From NCBI RefSeq assembly GCF_000682775.1, contig NZ_AWFI01000012.1, forward strand, positions 310,001 to 374,000: DNA of 64,000 nucleotides, given 5' to 3'. Below are positions 9,069-17,554 of the stretch, piece after piece. This stretch comes from Hyphomonas sp. L-53-1-40. GTDB lineage: Bacteria > Pseudomonadota > Alphaproteobacteria > Caulobacterales > Hyphomonadaceae. The stretch's first letter is position 1, and every line of letters starts with the position of its first letter. A program made the translations under genes and the position numbers. The notes under the pieces were generated by a model. The model made no database searches. It had not been told where the DNA came from and was given only the letters and a program-made list of their open reading frames with translations.

Positions 9069-10367
9069 ATGTCGCACGTCTATATCAGCCACTCCGCCAA
9101 GGATTTCGATGCGCTTCTGGAGTTGCACGAAGCCCTCCGCACGGCGGCCATTCCCGACTGGTATGTGCCGAACGACGGAGCCTCCCGCGACATGGCAAAC
9201 CAGTCGATTGACGACGCATTTGCCATGATTGTTCTTGTGTCGGCATCCTCCGTCCGGTCCAAGGCCGTGCGCCAGGATGTCGAACGTGCCAAGGCACGCG
9301 GCCTCAAACTGATCCCGTATCAGATCGACAAAGCCCGCCTGAACGGCTTCTTCAAGCATGAAGTCCTGCCGCACCTTCGCCTGTCATCGACCACTCCAGA
9401 CGGCATGAAGCAACTCGTGAACGAGACGCGGCAAGCCTATAAGAGTAAGTGCCCCGTGCTGGCGGTGATGAACTTGAAGGGCGGCGTCGGTAAGACGACC
9501 ATATCCAGCCAGGTCTTCGGCGCATGGCAAGGCGCGCTGGGTGGGCGCATCCTGCTGGTCGATCTTGACCCGCAATACAATCTTACCCAGACCTTTTTTG
9601 AAATGGATGTTGCAGACGCCAGTGCTGCCGCCGACAAATCGGTTATCTCCCTGTTCGAGAAGTCGCGCCTGCATGCACGGGATGCGACCAGTCCGGCCGA
9701 ATCCTGGCTCACCCTCTCCACCGATCCGTTCGCGCCAGTCCCGAAAGAAAAACTCATCCACGAATTGATGGGCGAAGGCAGCCCGGGCGGGCGGCTCGAC
9801 CTGATCTCCGGCCAGTTCGAAATATCAAAGTACGCCTTCGCGTCAGACCCGGCATCTCTCGCACTGATCAAGGAACACTTCCTGCAGTCCATTGAGCGCT
9901 ATCGCAGCGATTATGATCTGATCGTGTTCGACACCAATCCCAACGCCACCTTCCTGACGCGATGCGCATTAGAGGCAGCCGACCGCGTGCTCGCCCCCAT
10001 GCATGCCGACATCTACTCCCTGCGCGGTGTGCGCCTGCTGAACCAGGTCATCCGAGAACAGATTGCGCCCGAACACCGCCCGGACCTATCTGTGCTGTTC
10101 AATGCGGTTGGCCGATCGGAGCAATCCACCTTTGAAGCTGATGCTCGCAACGGCGCATACAATTCCAAAGCAGGCTTTGACCTGGCTGGGTCCTTGCTAA
10201 GGGCAGCATTGCCCCGATCTGGTCATTTACAGGTCAAAGCTCCACGTGAAGGCGAGCCCGCCTGGAAGCAATTGGTCATTCATTCCGGCCGCGGCGGCGG
10301 CCTGAAGCCCATCCGGGAGAGCCTCAAGACCGTCGCGCTGGAACTGAAATTGCTCGTTGAAGCCTGA
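9069..10367 (+). CDS. TIR domain-ParA-like ATPase fusion protein
   Basis: A 432-residue cytosolic protein. Residues 2-115 form a TIR domain (MSHVYISHSAKDFDALLELH, then IVLVSAS and RGLKLIPYQID). Residues 128-430 are a ParA/MinD-type ATPase with deviant Walker A KGGVGKT at 137-143, the ILLVDLDPQ strand after it, and IVFDTNPN. Where NADase TIR domains carry the catalytic Glu in the helix before the RG..LIP strand, this protein has Asp70 (QDVERA), so NAD cleavage is doubtful. No ParB partner or parS-like repeat is nearby. The role is unknown; a signalling or defence ATPase is a guess. The start is chosen at ATG 9069 because the TIR fold begins there. Confidence 0.88.
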   Translation: MSHVYISHSAKDFDALLELHEALRTAAIPDWYVPNDGASRDMANQSIDDAFAMIVLVSASSVRSKAVRQDVERAKARGLKLIPYQIDKARLNGFFKHEVLPHLRLSSTTPDGMKQLVNETRQAYKSKCPVLAVMNLKGGVGKTTISSQVFGAWQGALGGRILLVDLDPQYNLTQTFFEMDVADASAAADKSVISLFEKSRLHARDATSPAESWLTLSTDPFAPVPKEKLIHELMGEGSPGGRLDLISGQFEISKYAFASDPASLALIKEHFLQSIERYRSDYDLIVFDTNPNATFLTRCALEAADRVLAPMHADIYSLRGVRLLNQVIREQIAPEHRPDLSVLFNAVGRSEQSTFEADARNGAYNSKAGFDLAGSLLRAALPRSGHLQVKAPREGEPAWKQLVIHSGRGGGLKPIRESLKTVALELKLLVEA

Positions 10368-10391
10368 TCCGGACCACCGGTCCTGATCTGG

Positions 10392-11792
10392 TTAAAGCTC
10401 CTGTACGTCCGGCACCCACTTCTGACGCATCGTTACCAGTTCTTCTGCCGTAGACGGGTGCAGCGCACAGGTACGGTCAAAGTCAGGCTTGGTTGCGCCC
10501 ATCTTCACCGCGATGCCAGCAATCTGGATCATTTCCGCGGCATCGTCACCGACAATATGGACTCCAAGCACGCGCTCATCTGACGCGCGGACGACCAGTT
10601 TCATCATAACCCGTACCGGGTCTCCGTTCAGCGCATTCTTCATCGGCTTGAACTTGGTCTTGTAGATGTCGATTTCGCCGAACTCCCTGCGAGCATCCGC
10701 CTCGGTCATTCCAACCGTGCCGACTTCTGGCTGAGTGAATACGGCTGTCGGAATGTCGCTGTGATCAAAATGCCAAGGCTTGTCGTAGAACTCTGTCTCC
10801 GCAAATGCGTGGCCCTCGCGGATAGCCACAGGCGTCAACGCGACACGGTCGGTCACATCACCGACAGCCCATACCGTATCGACATTGGTCTTCGACCACT
10901 CATTGACCGGAATGGCGCCGTTCTGGTTTACTTCGACCCCGGCATTTTCGCAGCCTAGGCCCTCCGTATTCGGACGGCGTCCAACACCCATCATGATGAC
11001 GTCGCAGTCGAGCGCATGACCATTGGTCATGGTCAGGTGCAAGGGCAGGTCTGCCCCCTCCCGCTTCTCGATTTTCTCGAACACGGTCCCGGTAATGACT
11101 TGCACGCCAGCTTCCTTCAGACCCTCATGCACCTCGGTGCGCACATCAGCATCGAAACCGCGCAGCACTTCCTCACCACGATAGACCAGGCAGGTCGGCA
11201 CGCCGAGACCGGCAAACACGTGCGCGAACTCTACCGCGATGTATCCGCCCCCTGCGATAACCAGGTGCTTCGGCAATTCTTCCAGATGGAAAATCTCGTC
11301 AGAGGTAATTGTATGTTCGACGCCCGGCAGCTCTTCCGGAGATGGTCGCCATGGACGCCCGCCAACGGCCACCAGAATTTTCTTCGCCGTCACGGTCTTT
11401 CCGCTGTTTTTCAGGCGCAGAGTATTCTTGTCCACAAATTCGGCCCGGTCTTCGAAAATCTCGACGCCAGCATTTTTCAGATTGCGGAAATAGATGCCGG
11501 ACAAGCGGTCGACTTCGGCATGCATTGCTGTTGCGAATACTGAATGATCGTAGCTGACCTCCCCCGTAGACCAGCCATAGCCAGCCGCCTTCTTGATGTC
11601 TTTGCCGTACTTGCTGGCGTAAACCATGAACTTCTTCGGTACGCAGCCGCGGATGACGCATGTGCCGCCCATGCGATACTCTTCCGCCAGTCCGACCTTG
11701 GCACCAGATAACGCCGCCAGCCGCGCCGCACGGACACCGCCCGACCCTCCGCCAATTACGAATAGGTCAAAGTCATGTGTCGCATCGGTCAT
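10392..11792 (-). CDS. gor: Glutathione-disulfide reductase
   Basis: A 466-residue flavoprotein that reduces glutathione disulfide with NADPH. It has the FAD-binding GGGSGG near residue 13, the redox-active disulfide GGTCVIRGCVPKK, the NADPH-binding GGGYIAVEFA, and the C-terminal HPSTAEELVTM with the catalytic histidine. Length is normal. It is the last gene of a minus-strand set glmU-rpiA-gor, 50 bases after rpiA. Confidence 0.94.
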   Translation of the reverse strand: MTDATHDFDLFVIGGGSGGVRAARLAALSGAKVGLAEEYRMGGTCVIRGCVPKKFMVYASKYGKDIKKAAGYGWSTGEVSYDHSVFATAMHAEVDRLSGIYFRNLKNAGVEIFEDRAEFVDKNTLRLKNSGKTVTAKKILVAVGGRPWRPSPEELPGVEHTITSDEIFHLEELPKHLVIAGGGYIAVEFAHVFAGLGVPTCLVYRGEEVLRGFDADVRTEVHEGLKEAGVQVITGTVFEKIEKREGADLPLHLTMTNGHALDCDVIMMGVGRRPNTEGLGCENAGVEVNQNGAIPVNEWSKTNVDTVWAVGDVTDRVALTPVAIREGHAFAETEFYDKPWHFDHSDIPTAVFTQPEVGTVGMTEADARREFGEIDIYKTKFKPMKNALNGDPVRVMMKLVVRASDERVLGVHIVGDDAAEMIQIAGIAVKMGATKPDFDRTCALHPSTAEELVTMRQKWVPDVQEL

Positions 11793-11842
11793 GGGAGGGT
11801 CCTTGAATCTTTACAGGTTTCGACCACCCATATGAGGCGGGA

Positions 11843-12544
11843 TCAGGAGAATTCAAACACCGTAGCGCCATTCTCATTGCCGATGATGACAGTTCGCGCG
11901 AGGCCGATGAACAGGCCATGCTCTACAACGCCCGGCACATTGGATAATCGCGCAGCCAGCGCTTCAGCGTCAGGGATGCGCTCGCAATGGCAGTCCAGGA
12001 TATGGTTTCCGCCATCAGTGACCACGAGTTCACCATTGGTCAGCGACCGCAGTTGTACGCGTGGGCGGTCAATACCGGAAGCCGCCAACACGTCGTAGAC
12101 AAGCTTCGCCGTGATTGTGTATCCGAACGGTGTAACTTCCACTGGCAGAGGAAACTTTCCGAGCCGTTCGACCTGTTTTGACGGGTCCGCAATCACCACC
12201 ATGTGATCGCTGGCATTGGCGATAATCTTCTCGCGCAGCAAAGCGGCGCCGCCGCCCTTGATCAATTGCCCCTGCGGATCGACCTCATCCGCGCCATCTA
12301 CAGTCAGATGAATGCGCTCAACCTGTTCGAAGGGGATCAACGGAACACCAAGGCTGCTGGCAAGACGGCGCGTCTGTTCGCTTGTCTCGATACACCGTAC
12401 CACAAGTCCGTCAGCCACTTCCTCGGCCAACATCTCAACGAAATACTTCGCCGTCGAACCGGTGCCGAGGCCGATGGTCATGCCGTCCTCGACATATTCC
12501 ATCGCCGCCATCGCGGCATTCTCTTTCTCGTGCTCGTTCGCCAT
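11843..12544 (-). CDS. rpiA: Ribose-5-phosphate isomerase A
   Basis: Interconverts ribose 5-phosphate and ribulose 5-phosphate in the pentose phosphate pathway. The 233 residues show the family motifs GLGTGSTAKYFVE, DGADEVDPQGQLIKGGGAAL (catalytic Asp and Glu region) and VTDGGNHILDC. It starts 6 bases after the glmU stop, so the two genes are almost certainly cotranscribed. Normal length and complete. Confidence 0.96.
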   Translation of the reverse strand: MANEHEKENAAMAAMEYVEDGMTIGLGTGSTAKYFVEMLAEEVADGLVVRCIETSEQTRRLASSLGVPLIPFEQVERIHLTVDGADEVDPQGQLIKGGGAALLREKIIANASDHMVVIADPSKQVERLGKFPLPVEVTPFGYTITAKLVYDVLAASGIDRPRVQLRSLTNGELVVTDGGNHILDCHCERIPDAEALAARLSNVPGVVEHGLFIGLARTVIIGNENGATVFEFS

Positions 12545-12550
12545 CAGCCT

Positions 12551-13921
12551 TCAGCCCTTTTGCTTGTCTGCCTTTTCCGATGCCTTCCGGCTCCGGAATT
12601 CAATCGCCCAATCCTTGATTTCCGTCTGGCGGGCGCGCCCCAATGCCAGGGCATCCGCAGCAACATCGTCAGTAACGACACTGCCAGAGCCAACGACTGC
12701 TCCGCGCCCAATCCTGACCGGTGCCACCAGAGCGCTGTTGGAGCCGATAAACGCGCCATCTTCAATGCGGACCTGATACTTCAGGAAGCCATCATAATTG
12801 CAGAAGATTGTGCCGGCGCCGATGTTCACATCCGCACCGACCTGTCCATCACCCAGATAGGAAAGATGACTCGCCTTGGCCCCTTCTCCCATCGTCGTAT
12901 TCTTCACCTCGACGAAGTTTCCGATGAAGGCGTCTTTCTCGAGCACGGTACCGGGGCGAAGCCGGGCATAGGGACCGACGGAACAGCCCGGCCCGACCTG
13001 CGCACCTTCCAGATGGCTGAAGGCCCGGATCACCGCACCAGACCGCACGGTCACACCGGGCCCGAACACAACATTCGGCTCCACAGTCACATCGGCCTCA
13101 AGCAAAGTATCGTGGGAAAACCAGACCGTTTCCGGGGCAATCAGAGATACCCCATCCGCCATGGCTTGCATGCGGCGGCGATTTTGGAAAATGGATTCCG
13201 CATCGGCAAGGTCAGCCTTGGAATCACACCCGATCAGATCGTCCTCATCGCAGCGCACGGCCTTGCAGGTCATGTCCTCGGCCCGCGCCAATGCGACAAG
13301 ATCAGTCAGATAGTATTCGCCCTTGGCATTGTCGTTCGTCACCTTCTGCAAAAGGCTGAACATGGTGACCGCATCGCCCGCCATGACGCCGGAATTGCAG
13401 AGCGTTACATCCAGTTGCTCGGGGGTCGCCTCACGCGCTTCGACGATTGCTTCGAGGTCTCCATGACCGGAGGTGATGAGGCGGCCATACAGACCGGGCT
13501 CGGCCGCATCAAAGCCCAGCACCCCAATCGCCGCGCCGTCGCTCAGACTGTCGAACAGGCTCCCGATCGCAGAGGCCGGCACGAGCGGGCTGTCGCCATA
13601 CAGGACAACAAGGTCGCCTTCGAAACCCGCAAGCGCTTCCTCGGCGCACCGCACAGCATGACCCGTTCCCATAGGCGGATCCTGATAGGCAAGAGAGTCG
13701 GCTCCCAGCAACCCGCCAACATGATCGATCAGAATCGTTTGTGATGGGTGTGCAACAACAACGATCCGGTCGCATCCGACGTCTCTGGCAAGCGCTATTG
13801 ACCAGTCGATCATCGGCCTGCCAGCCACCTTGTGCATCACCTTGGGCAGATCGGACTTCATCCGCGTGCCCTTGCCAGCCGCAAGAATGACCGCTGCACG
13901 TTCTCTGGCCGGTTTTTCCAC
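12551..13921 (-). CDS. glmU: Bifunctional UDP-GlcNAc pyrophosphorylase/GlcN-1-P acetyltransferase
   Basis: Makes UDP-N-acetylglucosamine for peptidoglycan and lipid A. The N-terminal uridyltransferase shows LAAGKGTRMKSDLPKVMHKV and the C-terminal half is a left-handed beta helix with acetyltransferase repeats, FVEVKNTTMGEGAKASHLSY and NIGAGTIFCNYDG. I choose the GTG start at 13921 (456 residues), preceded by GAGAGGGCAGAACCT. The in-frame ATG at 14149 would add 76 residues that run across the promoter and start of the divergent gph gene. Confidence 0.94.
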   Translation of the reverse strand: MEKPARERAAVILAAGKGTRMKSDLPKVMHKVAGRPMIDWSIALARDVGCDRIVVVAHPSQTILIDHVGGLLGADSLAYQDPPMGTGHAVRCAEEALAGFEGDLVVLYGDSPLVPASAIGSLFDSLSDGAAIGVLGFDAAEPGLYGRLITSGHGDLEAIVEAREATPEQLDVTLCNSGVMAGDAVTMFSLLQKVTNDNAKGEYYLTDLVALARAEDMTCKAVRCDEDDLIGCDSKADLADAESIFQNRRRMQAMADGVSLIAPETVWFSHDTLLEADVTVEPNVVFGPGVTVRSGAVIRAFSHLEGAQVGPGCSVGPYARLRPGTVLEKDAFIGNFVEVKNTTMGEGAKASHLSYLGDGQVGADVNIGAGTIFCNYDGFLKYQVRIEDGAFIGSNSALVAPVRIGRGAVVGSGSVVTDDVAADALALGRARQTEIKDWAIEFRSRKASEKADKQKG

Positions 13922-14006
13922 AGGTTCTGCCCTCTCGCTTTCCCTAGTCCTTTCGCCTAGACCAAAGGCCGATTCAAGGCGAGACCGAAAAGGAATTGCG
14001 GCGCAT

Positions 14007-14687
14007 ATGTCAAAACCCTTCGACGGATGGACAATTGTCTTCGACCTGGATGGTACGCTTGTGAACACGGCGCCCGATCTGCTGGAAGCGCTGAACCATG
14101 TGCTGACCAATGCCGATCTCACGCCGGTCACTTTGGACACAATCGCCACGATGATCGGTCACGGTGCCCGCGCGATGATCGTAAAAGGCCTGCTGGCGCA
14201 CGGCATCACGCCGTCCGATTCGGACCTGGATGTCTTTCTTGAGCAGTTTCTGGACTATTACGCCGCACACATTTCAGACCACTCGCATGCCTTTGATGGC
14301 GTAGTGGAAGCGATGACCACCCTGTCTGCCGGTGGCGCAATTTTGGCCGTCTGCACGAACAAGAAACAGGCCCTTACCGACCAGCTGCTGGCAGAACTGG
14401 ACCTGACCCGTTACTTCGCCGCGATTGTGGGCGCAGACAGCGTACCCAGCCGGAAACCGGATGGAGACCATATACTGCGCACTATCGAGGCCGCCGGCGG
14501 TTCGCCCGAGCGCGCTCTGATGATCGGAGACTCCCGCACAGATGAAAGGGCAGCCCGGAATGCCGGACTGCCCTTCATTTTCGTCCCGTTCGGGTACGAA
14601 GAGGAAACACCACAACAGCTGAAACCTGACATCGTGCTGGAGCACTATTCCAGGTTGGTCTCAGTTGTGGATGGATTTGTCAGCTAA
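14007..14687 (+). CDS. gph: Phosphoglycolate phosphatase (HAD family)
   Basis: HAD-superfamily hydrolase of 226 residues that dephosphorylates 2-phosphoglycolate. Motif I is FDLDGTLVNT with the nucleophilic Asp, motif II is AVCTNKK, and motifs III/IV are SRKPDGDHIL and MIGDSRTDERAAR. ATG 14007 is preceded by AAAAGGAATT and gives the normal N-terminus. It is divergent from glmU, and its TAA overlaps the stop of the convergent small gene at 14684. Related HAD phosphatases with other substrates cannot be excluded. Confidence 0.9.
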   Translation: MSKPFDGWTIVFDLDGTLVNTAPDLLEALNHVLTNADLTPVTLDTIATMIGHGARAMIVKGLLAHGITPSDSDLDVFLEQFLDYYAAHISDHSHAFDGVVEAMTTLSAGGAILAVCTNKKQALTDQLLAELDLTRYFAAIVGADSVPSRKPDGDHILRTIEAAGGSPERALMIGDSRTDERAARNAGLPFIFVPFGYEEETPQQLKPDIVLEHYSRLVSVVDGFVS

Positions 14688-14932
14688 GCCGAAAGTTCAC
14701 GCTGTTCGCGTGGGCGGTAGCTGGGACGGGCAGAGCCCGTTTCGTTTGCAATACGGCGACGCGGCATGCCGTTCACCATATTGCTGCGTACATCAGTGCG
14801 TGCAGACCGCATAGCCGGAACAAAGCCAGCATCGATCAGGTCGACATCAACTTCATAGCCACGCTCTGCCCAATAGGCACTAATTTTCTCGCGAAGGCGC
14901 TTTGCGCCGTCTTCGTCACACCAGTCTTTCAT
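14684..14932 (-). CDS. Small conserved hypothetical protein
   Basis: An 82-residue protein starting MKDWCDEDGAKRLREKISAY. It has a predicted helix, a strand (YEVDVDLIDAGF), then an Arg-rich segment (SARTDVRSNMVNGMPRR) that suggests nucleic-acid contact. I recall similar short proteins in other alphaproteobacteria but know no function. A GGAGAGAGAG ribosome binding site precedes the ATG. Its stop overlaps the gph stop in convergent orientation. Confidence 0.8.
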   Translation of the reverse strand: MKDWCDEDGAKRLREKISAYWAERGYEVDVDLIDAGFVPAMRSARTDVRSNMVNGMPRRRIANETGSARPSYRPREQRELSA

Positions 14933-14962
14933 TTTTCTCTCTCTCCAGGCTGTACTGTTATT

Positions 14963-14977
14963 GGGGCCTTAGGCCCC
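14963..14977. repeat. Palindrome GGGGCCTTAGGCCCC
   Basis: A perfect 7+7 palindrome around one base, 31 bases upstream of the small gene start at 14932 and beyond the end of gph. It could be a regulator site or a stem in the leader of the small gene. Confidence 0.4.
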
Positions 14978-15100
14978 CGCCTGTCCTTCTTATATGATCA
15001 TGCAGTCCGTTCGTCGGGCTGTCTTGTGTGACCGGAACATGACCATTTTTTGTGGTTTTCTCAAGGCTAATTTCGAATGAAACTAGTGTAAGGTTCTCCG

Positions 15101-15133
15101 ATGAACATCCGTTCATAATGAACGCCTGTTCAT
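15101..15133. promoter_or_regulatory. Tandem operator, two ATGAAC-N4-GTTCAT sites
   Basis: 15101-15116 is ATGAACATCCGTTCAT and 15118-15133 is ATGAACGCCTGTTCAT: two perfect 6+6 inverted repeats with 4-base spacers, one base apart (17-base period). The core GAAC-N4-GTTC resembles the Gram-positive LexA box, while alphaproteobacterial LexA sites are GTTC-N7-GTTC direct repeats, so the cognate regulator is unclear. The nearest genes are the divergent small gene (start 14932) and tRNA-Val downstream. Confidence 0.65.
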
Positions 15134-15263
15134 ATTCATGTTATCGCAAACAGAAATCTGCTCACAATCAGAAAAAATCTAAAGAACTACCAAATCCTTG
15201 TAACCAGATCATGGTACAGCGACGCATTTCTACCCTTAGCGCGAGAAGTCGTCCCCCCAAGGG

Positions 15264-15292
15264 TGCATGCGCAAACGATTGTAATGCATGCG
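15264..15292 (+). repeat. TGCATGCG direct repeat
   Basis: TGCATGCG occurs at 15264-15271 and again at 15285-15292, a 21-base period (two helical turns). It may be a protein-binding pair or chance in a low-GC spacer. Confidence 0.3.
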
Positions 15293-15359
15293 AGGAATGT
15301 GTTTATGCATATCTATAATCAGTCATTTTACGCGACTCAGCGCCAGCAGACATCCGGAC

Positions 15360-15388
15360 TTGACCTCGACTCAGGCGCAGATTACGCC
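15360..15388 (+). promoter_or_regulatory. Candidate promoter of tRNA-Val
   Basis: TTGACC (15360-15365), a 17-base spacer, then TACGCC at 15383-15388 gives a plausible housekeeping promoter with a start near 15395, just before the tRNA. The -35 box is good and the -10 box is poor. Confidence 0.35.
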
Positions 15389-15405
15389 ATCTGCTTTGCT
15401 GAATT

Positions 15406-15480
15406 GGGTGATTAGCTCAGTGGTAGAGCACTGCCTTCACACGGCAGGGGTCAGTGGTTCGAACCCACTATCGCCCACCA
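15406..15480 (+). tRNA. tRNA-Val(CAC)
   Basis: 75 bases fold as a complete tRNA. The acceptor stem is GGGTGAT/ATCGCCC with one G-T pair, the D arm contains TAGCTCAGTGGTAGAGCA, the anticodon stem is CTGCC/GGCAG around TTCACAC (anticodon CAC), and the T arm contains GGTTCGAACC. The 3' CCA is encoded. Confidence 0.97.
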
Positions 15481-15574
15481 TTCGCCCCGTTGCGCCCTGC
15501 CTCAACCTGTCATTCACTTATCCCGCGCATCTAATTCATGGTGAGCGCGCCGAAGCGCAGTATAAGGCGGTGCG

Positions 15575-16312
15575 ATGAAATCCCTGTTCCGATCCAAGGT
15601 TATGACCTCCATACTCGGCGTTTTGATTTGGGGCTGGATGTCCCTGATTGCGCGTTCGGTCCGGTGGAAGGTCGAAGGGGAAGAGTCAGCGCGCAGCTTG
15701 TGGACCAACTATAACGGCGTCGTCCTTACGGGCTGGCACTCTCGTATTCTCCTCCTGCCCAGTGGCTGGATCCGCAACATGAAGCATTGGCCCGGCCAGA
15801 TACAGAACGGCGCGATGTTGGTTTCATTGTCCCCCGATGGGGAGGCCGTCACCCGCGCGATCGCCCATCTTGGGCTTCACCCCATTCGGGGCTCAGCCGG
15901 GAACAAGAAAAAGGCGAAGAAGGACAAGGGTGGCATCCGCGCGATTGCCGAAGCAGTCCGTTTGCTCAAATCGGGTACTGTGGTCTGTATCACGCCCGAT
16001 GGCCCCCGCGGTCCGGCGGAAATCGTCAGCCCCGGTGCGGTCATGATTGCCCAGCGCGCGGGCGTGCCAATACTGCCCTACGCGCTCTCGGTAAAACCGG
16101 CCTCGCGCCTGTCGACCTGGGACCGCCTGATTATTCCCTATCCGTTCGCACGAGGTGCCATTGTATATGGCGAACCAATCCTCGTATCACGCGACAGCGA
16201 TCCTCAGCAGATTCAGGCCGAATTGCAGAAACGGCTTGATGAGGCGACCCGGAGAGCCGACATGCTGGCGGGCTATCCTGCTGAGACGCAATCGGATTCA
16301 GACAAGACATGA
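15575..16312 (+). CDS. DUF374 lysophospholipid acyltransferase family protein
   Basis: A 245-residue membrane-associated protein of the DUF374 acyltransferase family, often encoded beside lipid A genes. One hydrophobic segment lies near residues 10-27. TGWHSRILLLPSG gives the family's His-containing first motif and ITPDGPRGPAEIVSPGAV the phosphate-binding motif. It probably transfers an acyl group to a lipid or lipid A precursor; the substrate is unproven. Its TGA overlaps the waaA ATG (ATGA), starting a four-gene coupled operon. Confidence 0.88.
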   Translation: MKSLFRSKVMTSILGVLIWGWMSLIARSVRWKVEGEESARSLWTNYNGVVLTGWHSRILLLPSGWIRNMKHWPGQIQNGAMLVSLSPDGEAVTRAIAHLGLHPIRGSAGNKKKAKKDKGGIRAIAEAVRLLKSGTVVCITPDGPRGPAEIVSPGAVMIAQRAGVPILPYALSVKPASRLSTWDRLIIPYPFARGAIVYGEPILVSRDSDPQQIQAELQKRLDEATRRADMLAGYPAETQSDSDKT

Positions 16313-17554
16313 CAGCCGCGATCCATCTTTACCGGACCCTGACGCAGGCCGCATCGCCCTTTTTGGGCGGCGTAATGAAACGCCGCGCCCGCGCCGGCAA
16401 GGAAGACTATGGCCGCATAAACGAGCGGCTCGCCCGCAATATGCCCCACGCTCGTCTGGCTACACGGCGCCAGCGTCGGTGAGAGCCAACTCCTGCTCGA
16501 ACTGGGCCAGCGACTGCTCGAAAAGCGCCCGGACCTGCTGCTCCTCTTCACCAGCCAGACCCAGACATCGGCGCGCCTGCTCGGCCCCGCCCTGCCCGAC
16601 CGTGCCATCCATCTCATGGCGCCACTTGATACGCCGGCGATCGCCCGCCGCTTCATCCAGCACTGGCAACCAGACCTGTGCATTTTTGGCGAAGGCGAAT
16701 TCTGGCCCAACCTGATCCTCGAAGCGGAAAAGTCCGGCGCGAAACGCGCACTGGTGAATGGCCGCATGACGGACTCGTCTGCAGAAGGCTGGCAAAAGCT
16801 CAGCGGAGCCTTCCAACGCCTCGTCGGTCGCTTTGATGTTGTCCTTGCCGCCGATACTGACACGGCGCGACGGTTGGAAACCCTGCTCAATCAGCCAGTC
16901 CAGTCCACCGGCAACATGAAGTCTGCCCTCCCACCGCCTTCGGCCAGTGAAGTGGAAATCCGCCGCCTGCGCGAGAACTTCCTTGGCGACCGGCGTTGTA
17001 TCCTAGCCGCGTCGACGCATGACGGCGAGGAAGCGATCTTCCTCGATGCCCTCAAAGGCAATGACGACACCGCGCTGATCATTGCCCCGCGCCATCCGGA
17101 CCGCGGCGACGCCATCGAAAGCCTGCTCAAGACGCGCGGCCTGCCGCTGGCGCGCCGGTCCCGCGGCGAGACACCCACACCCCGTACCCGAATCCTGCTC
17201 GCTGATACGATGGGAGAAATGGGCCTCTGGTATCGCCTGGCAGATGCCGTCTTTCTTGGCGGCGGGCACACGGAAGGCGTCGGCGGACACAATCCGCTGG
17301 AACCTGTTCGCCTCGGTCGCCCTGTCGTGACGGGTCCCGATGTGTTCAACTTCGCCACAATGATGGATGATCTGGAAAAGCGCGGTCTAATCCGGCGCCT
17401 GAAGACGCCCAAGGCCATAGGCAAGGCACTGCTGACAATGGAACCGCCAGCTGCCGAAGCGCTTGCCGCCCTGAATGAAGCGGCTGATGCGCCCATGACG
17501 GTGACTTTGGAAGCCCTGTTGCCGCTTCTTCCCGAACCAGGCCTGCTACAATGA
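16309..17554 (+). pseudogene. waaA: Kdo transferase WaaA, frameshifted
   Basis: Encodes 3-deoxy-D-manno-octulosonic acid transferase, which adds Kdo to lipid IVA at the inner membrane. The frame from ATG 16309 (overlapping the previous stop) gives MTAAIHLYRTLTQAASPFLG and ends at TGA 16480-16482. The rest of the protein, from LVWLHGASVGESQLLLE (GASVGE carries the catalytic Glu) to the stop at 17554, is in the +1 frame. Removing one C from the run 16444-16447 restores a continuous 414-residue protein of normal length reading MPTLVWLHGASVGE. The gene is normally needed, so a sequence error is as likely as a real lesion. The downstream part alone could start at ATG 16616, without GASVGE. Confidence 0.9.

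Larger units (their letters stand above)
14933..15405. other. AT-rich intergenic spacer
   Basis: 473 bases between the small gene at 14932 and tRNA-Val, clearly lower in GC than the rest of the window. It holds a 7+7 palindrome (14963-14977), the duplicated operator (15101-15133), a TGCATGCG direct repeat (15264-15292) and a candidate tRNA promoter (15360-15388). The longest plus-strand frame (15052-15318) has atypical codon use and I do not support it as a gene. Confidence 0.7.

Noticed and set aside
10371..10383. GGACC-ACC-GGTCC between the TIR-ParA and gor stops as a terminator
   Set aside because: Only a 5-bp stem with a 3-base loop and no T run; too weak to call.
12203..13744. A 513-codon open frame on the plus strand
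   Set aside because: It lies entirely antisense to rpiA and glmU, has no ribosome binding site, and its translation is rich in His, Arg and Gly without domain pattern. High-GC shadow frame.
15101..15133. LexA (SOS) box of the alphaproteobacterial type
   Set aside because: The spacing of the GTTC units is not the GTTC-N7-GTTC direct repeat of this class. Kept as an operator of unknown regulator.
15052..15318. An 88-codon plus-strand frame in the AT-rich spacer with several cysteines near its end
   Set aside because: Codon use is unlike the genome, its start lies before the operator pair, and there is no ribosome binding site. The cysteine cluster (ACANDCNACEEC) kept it under consideration.
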